Positions 59,089 through 64,000 of a stretch of 64,000 nt of DNA are shown one piece after another. Every line of letters starts with the position of its first letter. The first letter of the stretch is position 1. The notes under the pieces were generated by a model. That model made no database searches and was not told the DNA's origin. It saw only the letters and a program-made list of their open reading frames with translations. The translations under genes were made by a program, and so were the position numbers. Source of the stretch: Pantoea rwandensis (GTDB lineage Bacteria > Pseudomonadota > Gammaproteobacteria > Enterobacterales > Enterobacteriaceae); assembly GCF_002095475.1 (NCBI RefSeq), contig NZ_MLFR01000007.1:1-64000 (forward strand), read 5' to 3'.

Positions 59089-60704
59089 ATGAGCATTCCC
59101 TATAACCGTTGGCCTGATGATTTCGCTACGCGCTACCGCGAAAAAGGCTATTGGCTCGATGTGCCAATGACCGATATCCTGGCTCGTCATCAAGAAAATG
59201 ATGCTATTGCGGTCATCGACGGCGATCGCCAGATCAGCTATCGCCAATTGGACATGCTATCCGAGAATCTGGCAGCAGCGCTTCAGCGTCGTGGTTTGCA
59301 ACAGGGCGATACTGCATTGGTCCAACTGGGCAATGTCGCCGATTTTTACGTCACGGTTTTCGCTCTCTTTAAGCTGGGCGTCGCCTCAGTTTTTGCGCTT
59401 CACAGCCATCAGCGCACCGAACTGACTGCCTACGCTTCACAGATTGAACCGAAGCTGCTGATTGCCGATCGCCATCATGCACTGTTTGCCGACGATACCT
59501 TCATTAACACGCTTTGCGCGGCACAACCGTCCCTGCAGCAGGTCATTCTGCGCAATGACAACCAGCCGGAAAATACGCTGGAAGCGCTGATGGCCGAAGC
59601 GGCGGGTGACTATCAACCGACGCCAACCGCTGCCGATGAAGTGGCTTTCTTCCAGCTCTCTGGCGGCAGCACCGGCACACCTAAGTTGATTCCACGCACG
59701 CATAACGATTACTACTACAGTATTCGTGCGAGTGACGATATTTGCGAAGTCACTGCCGAAACGCGTTATTTGATTGCTCTGCCCGCACCGCATAATTTCG
59801 CCATGAGCTCACCGGGTTCACTCGGGGTGTTCTATGCCGGTGGCCAAGTGATCCTTGCCGCCGATCCCAGCGCGACACTCTGCTTCCCGTTGATTGAGAA
59901 GCATCAGGTGACTGATACCGGCTTAGTGCCTCCTGCCGTCAGCCTGTGGTTACAAGCGATTCAGGAATGGGGCAGCAATAAGCAGCTGGCTTCGCTGAAG
60001 CGCATTCAGGTGGGCGGAGCCAAGCTAGGCGAAACCCTGGCAGCACGTATTCAAAGTGAAATTGGCTGCCGCCTGCAACAGGTGTTTGGCATGGCTGAAG
60101 GATTGGTGAACTACACCCGCTTTGGCGATGATGAGAAAACTATCCTGACCACGCAAGGCCGCCCGATTTCTGAAGACGACGAAGTGTGGGTCGCCGATGA
60201 ACACGGCAATGCGCTGCCCAGCGGCAGTGTAGGTCGTTTAATGACGCGTGGGCCTTACACCTTCCGCGGCTACTATAAAAGCCCGGAGCACAATGCCGCC
60301 AGCTTCGACGCTGACGGTTTTACTGCTCAGGCGATCTGATTGAGATCAACGAGCAGGGTTACATCACCGTGCAGGGTCGTGAAAAAGATCAGATTAACCG
60401 CGGTGGCGAAAAGATCGCGGCGGAAGAGATCGAAAACCTGCTACAGCGCCATCCTGATGTGATCCACGCCGCACTGGTATCGATGAATGATGAACTGATG
60501 GGTGAAAAGAGCTGTGCCTTTATCGTTGCCAGCCAGCCGATCAAAGCCGTGGCGCTTCGCCGTCACCTGCGTGAACTTGGCGTCGCTGAGTTTAAATTAC
60601 CCGATCGTATTACCTGCGTAGATGCCCTGCCCCTGACACCCGTTGGCAAGGTGGATAAAAAACGTTTACGCCAACAGCTTGCCGATCAACAAGCGCAAGC
60701 CTGA
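59089..60704 (+). pseudogene. entE: 2,3-dihydroxybenzoate-AMP ligase EntE, frameshifted
   Basis: EntE activates 2,3-DHB with ATP and loads it onto EntB. The frame from 59089 ([12 protein letters not shown], ribosome-binding site AAAGGAAAG) runs to a TGA at 60337-60339, giving 416 residues. The remaining C-terminal part continues one frame back, including [18 protein letters not shown] and [11 protein letters not shown] with the catalytic Lys, up to 60704. Restoring one T in the T4 run at 60318-60321 gives GFYCSGDLI and a 538-residue protein matching E. coli EntE (536). The truncated form keeps [10 protein letters not shown] but lacks the whole mobile C-terminal domain, so should be inactive. 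It could be a real mutation or a homopolymer error. Confidence 0.9.
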
Positions 60705-60722
60705 CCTGTTCCGGAGATTGTA

Positions 60723-61577
60723 ATGGCTATTCCAAAACTGAATTCCTACGCGCTGCCTGCGGCCACTGAGCTGCCGACCAATAAAGTGAAGTGGGCCGTT
60801 GAGCCACAGCGTGCTGCGTTGTTGATCCATGATATGCAGGCTTACTTCCTTAATTTTTGGGGTGAGAACAGCCCGCTGATCGACCAAGTGGTAGAGAACA
60901 TTGCGCGTCTGCGTGCCTACTGCAAAGCGCAGGGTATTCCCGTGTTCTATACCGCGCAGCCGAATGAACAGAGTGATGCCGATCGTGCCTTGCTCAACGA
61001 CATGTGGGGACCGGGCCTGAACAAGCACCCGGATCAGCAGAAGATCGTTGATGCGCTGGCTCCGGATCAAGATGATCAGGTCCTGACCAAATGGCGTTAC
61101 AGTGCCTTCGTGCGTTCGCCGCTGGAATCCATTTTGCAGGAGATGGGCCGCGACCAGCTGATTATCACCGGCGTTTATGCTCATATCGGCTGCCTGACGA
61201 CCGCAACCGATGCCTTCATGCGTAACATTCAGCCGTTTATGGTGGCTGACGCCTTGGCTGACTTCAGCCGTGAAGAACACATGATGGCACTGACCTACAC
61301 CGCGGGCCGCAGCGGTAAAGTAGTAATGACCGCCGATCTGATGCCACTTCCGCTGAGCAAAGACGATCTGCGTGCGCTGATCCTCCCCTTGCTGGAAGAT
61401 GACGACGTGCCGGAAGATGATGAGAACCTGATCGATTATGGTCTTGATTCCGTACGCGTTATGGCGCTGGCAGCGCGCTGGCGTCAGGTGCATAACGATA
61501 TCGATTTTGTGAGCCTGGCAAAAAATCCCAGCATTGATGGCTGGTGGGCGCTGTTGTCACGGGTGCCAACCAAATGA
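60723..61577 (+). CDS. entB: Isochorismatase/aryl carrier protein EntB
   Basis: A 284-residue two-domain protein. The N-terminal isochorismatase (1-205; LIHDMQAYFLNFW, LTKWRYSAF, ITGVYAHIGCL) makes 2,3-dihydro-2,3-DHB. The C-terminal aryl carrier domain (210-284) has the phosphopantetheine Ser in DYGLDSVRVMAL near residue 246. EntE charges that arm and EntF uses it. The gene is intact, 18 bases after the entE frame, with a CCGGAG ribosome-binding site. The transferase that would prime it (EntD) is not in this window. Confidence 0.96.
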   Translation: MAIPKLNSYALPAATELPTNKVKWAVEPQRAALLIHDMQAYFLNFWGENSPLIDQVVENIARLRAYCKAQGIPVFYTAQPNEQSDADRALLNDMWGPGLNKHPDQQKIVDALAPDQDDQVLTKWRYSAFVRSPLESILQEMGRDQLIITGVYAHIGCLTTATDAFMRNIQPFMVADALADFSREEHMMALTYTAGRSGKVVMTADLMPLPLSKDDLRALILPLLEDDDVPEDDENLIDYGLDSVRVMALAARWRQVHNDIDFVSLAKNPSIDGWWALLSRVPTK

Positions 61578-62332
61578 GTGCTTCGTTCGATTTCAGCGGA
61601 AAAATTGTCTGGGTAACGGGCGCTGGCAAAGGTATTGGCTACCACACCGCACTGGCATTTCATCAGGCTGGGGCGCAGGTCATCGGCTTTGATCTGCGTT
61701 TTGATCAGGCAGATTACCCGTTCATCACGCAACCACTGGATGTGGCCAATGCCGCACAAGTGAAAGCGGTCTGCCAGGGTCTGTTGGCTGAGCAGCCACG
61801 CCTTGACGTGCTGGTGAATGGCGCGGGCATTCTGCGTATCGGCAGCACCGAAGAGTTAGCTTTTGAGGACTGGCAAGCCTGTCTGGCCGTGAACGCGGGC
61901 GGCGCTTTCAATATGTTCCAGCAGACGCTGCCGGTGTTTCGCAAGCAGCGTGCGGGGGCCATCGTCACTATCGCGTCTAACGCAGCACATGCACCTCGCC
62001 TGGGTATGTCGGCTTACGGCGCGTCTAAAGCAGCACTGCGCAGCCTGTGCCTCACCGTTGGGCTGGAAATGGCTCCGCTGGGTGTGCGCTGTAACATCGT
62101 CTCACCGGGTTCCACTGACACCGATATGCAACGCAGCTTGTGGCATACCCCGGAAGCGGAACAAGAGATGATCAATGGCTTCCAGGATCAGTATAAGTTG
62201 GGGATCCCACTGCGTAAGATCGCTAAGCCACAAGAGATCGTGAACAACGTCCTGTTCCTGGCCTCGGATCTTGCCAGTCACGTTGTGCTGCAGGATATTG
62301 TGGTCGACGGTGGCGCAACGCTGGGGTCTTGA
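61574..62332 (+). CDS. entA: 2,3-dihydro-2,3-dihydroxybenzoate dehydrogenase EntA
   Basis: A 252-residue short-chain dehydrogenase that oxidises 2,3-dihydro-DHB to 2,3-DHB with NAD+. The Rossmann motif [12 protein letters not shown] is near residue 16 and NGAGILRIG near residue 83. The catalytic Ser lies in [11 protein letters not shown] and YGASKAAL near residue 148 supplies Tyr and Lys. The ATG overlaps the entB stop (ATGA), showing tight coupling. Confidence 0.96.
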   Translation: MSASFDFSGKIVWVTGAGKGIGYHTALAFHQAGAQVIGFDLRFDQADYPFITQPLDVANAAQVKAVCQGLLAEQPRLDVLVNGAGILRIGSTEELAFEDWQACLAVNAGGAFNMFQQTLPVFRKQRAGAIVTIASNAAHAPRLGMSAYGASKAALRSLCLTVGLEMAPLGVRCNIVSPGSTDTDMQRSLWHTPEAEQEMINGFQDQYKLGIPLRKIAKPQEIVNNVLFLASDLASHVVLQDIVVDGGATLGS

Positions 62333-62333
62333 T

Positions 62334-62750
62334 ATGACAATCTGGAAACGCGCGTTTGATCTTGCAAGCTTAAATAAGATCGGCGAAAACTCACTAGTGG
62401 CTCATGTAGGCATCGTCTTCACCGTCGTAGGGGACGATTATCTTGAAGCCACTATGCCGGTAGATGCCCGTACACAACAGCCGTTTGGCCTGTTGCACGG
62501 CGGCGCTTCAGTGGTCCTGGCAGAATCGATGGGATCGATTGCGGGTTATCTGAGTGTGGAAGAAGGTAAAAGCGTGGTAGGCATCGAGGTGAGCGCCAGC
62601 CACCATCGCGCGGTCAGCAGCGGTGAAGTGCGCGGTATCTGCCGCCCTCTGCACCTTGGCGCACGCAATCAGAGCTGGGAAATTGAGATTCGCAATGGAC
62701 GCGATCAGCTGTGCTGTACGTCGAGATTAACAGTGGCGGTGCTGGGGTAA
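62334..62750 (+). CDS. entH: Enterobactin proofreading thioesterase EntH
   Basis: A 138-residue hot-dog-fold thioesterase (YbdB) that removes wrongly attached acyl groups from EntB. The PaaI-type core [17 protein letters not shown] near residue 50-66 contains the expected catalytic Glu. It starts one base after the entA stop and ends the operon before a symmetrical terminator. Confidence 0.93.
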   Translation: MTIWKRAFDLASLNKIGENSLVAHVGIVFTVVGDDYLEATMPVDARTQQPFGLLHGGASVVLAESMGSIAGYLSVEEGKSVVGIEVSASHHRAVSSGEVRGICRPLHLGARNQSWEIEIRNGRDQLCCTSRLTVAVLG

Positions 62751-62852
62751 CCCTCAACGTCTCAATCTCACAAGGGAAGCCCGGCTGCTGAATCTTGCAC
62801 GGATAAAGCCTTCTCACCTTGATGTCAAAACTGGCACTCAGCAGCCATAAAA

Positions 62853-62874
62853 AAAGCGGCCAATTGGCCGCTTT
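62853..62874. terminator. Bidirectional terminator between entH and obgE
   Basis: AAAGCGGCCAA (62853-62863) is followed by its exact reverse complement (62864-62874), preceded by further A and followed by TCTCTTTT. It lies 11 bases past the obgE stop and about 100 bases after entH, so it serves both convergent transcripts. Confidence 0.88.
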
Positions 62875-62885
62875 CTCTTTTGCGA

Positions 62886-64000
<1,115 letters not shown>

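Noticed and set aside
60318..60340. Programmed -1 frameshifting as the normal way to make EntE
   Set aside because: EntE is encoded in one frame in known relatives. No full X-XXY-YYZ slippery heptamer or clear downstream pseudoknot is visible. A deletion or sequence error is simpler.
60666..61493. 275-codon frame antisense to entB
   Set aside because: It covers entB exactly in opposite phase, is rich in His and Gln from reversed codons and has no family similarity.
44700..62880. Mobile island with attachment sites around the siderophore locus
   Set aside because: No integrase, transposase, tRNA gene or direct flanking repeat was seen at either edge, so no mobile element is annotated.

Overview
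The window is a gamma-proteobacterial chromosome segment, most likely from the Erwiniaceae (Pantoea/Erwinia type). Nearly every protein is a close full-length relative of an Escherichia coli K-12 gene and gene order is largely conserved in blocks. The breaks in that order, the dispersed short palindromic repeats and the linkage dacB-pmrA-pmrB argue against Escherichia itself. The genus is inferred from memory of families, not from a search.

Layout. (1) About 1-8550: holC-valS, yjgM, miaE, rraB, argI with a pair of ARG boxes, the pyrL-pyrB-pyrI attenuated operon, and ridA. (2) About 8550-14200: a repeat array, a secreted family-20 hexosaminidase and the anaerobic ribonucleotide reductase operon nrdDG with two NrdR boxes. 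(3) About 14070-22260: yraQ, yhbP, yhbQ, yhbS, ubiT, ubiUV, yhbW, then an AraC regulator divergent from an SDR dehydrogenase, where I recall E. coli having mtr. (4) About 22280-41440: deaD with leader peptide yrbN, nlpI, pnp, rpsO, truB, rbfA, infB, nusA, rimP, initiator tRNA and tRNA-Leu(GAG), secG, glmM, folP, ftsH, rlmE, yhbY and greA. This is the classic translation, RNA-decay and quality-control block. (5) About 41680-44830: dacB overlapping the PmrA/PmrB two-component system. (6) About 44830-62750: a complete-looking catecholate siderophore locus (fepA, fes, entF, fepCGD, entS, fepB, entCEBAH) with three Fur-box-like sites in its three divergent control regions. (7) From 62886 to the edge: obgE, truncated by the window end.

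How the genes work together. EntC, EntB and EntA make 2,3-dihydroxybenzoate from chorismate. EntE, EntB and EntF assemble enterobactin and EntH clears misloaded carrier protein. EntS exports the siderophore. FepA, FepB and FepDGC import its ferric form and Fes hydrolyses it. In this sequence entE carries a one-base deletion in a T run, so the arylation step may be lost, or the deletion is a base-calling error. Oxygen-limited growth is a second theme: NrdDG makes deoxynucleotides anaerobically and UbiTUV makes ubiquinone without oxygen.

Most unusual points: the entE frameshift; the siderophore locus placed between dacB/pmrAB and obgE; no MbtH-like gene between fes and entF; a 33-bp tandem array that appears to have grown out of a dispersed palindromic repeat; and an NrdG tail that runs antisense into yraQ exactly where two E. 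coli-like blocks are joined. I found no phage, insertion sequence, CRISPR array or clearly new multi-gene system.
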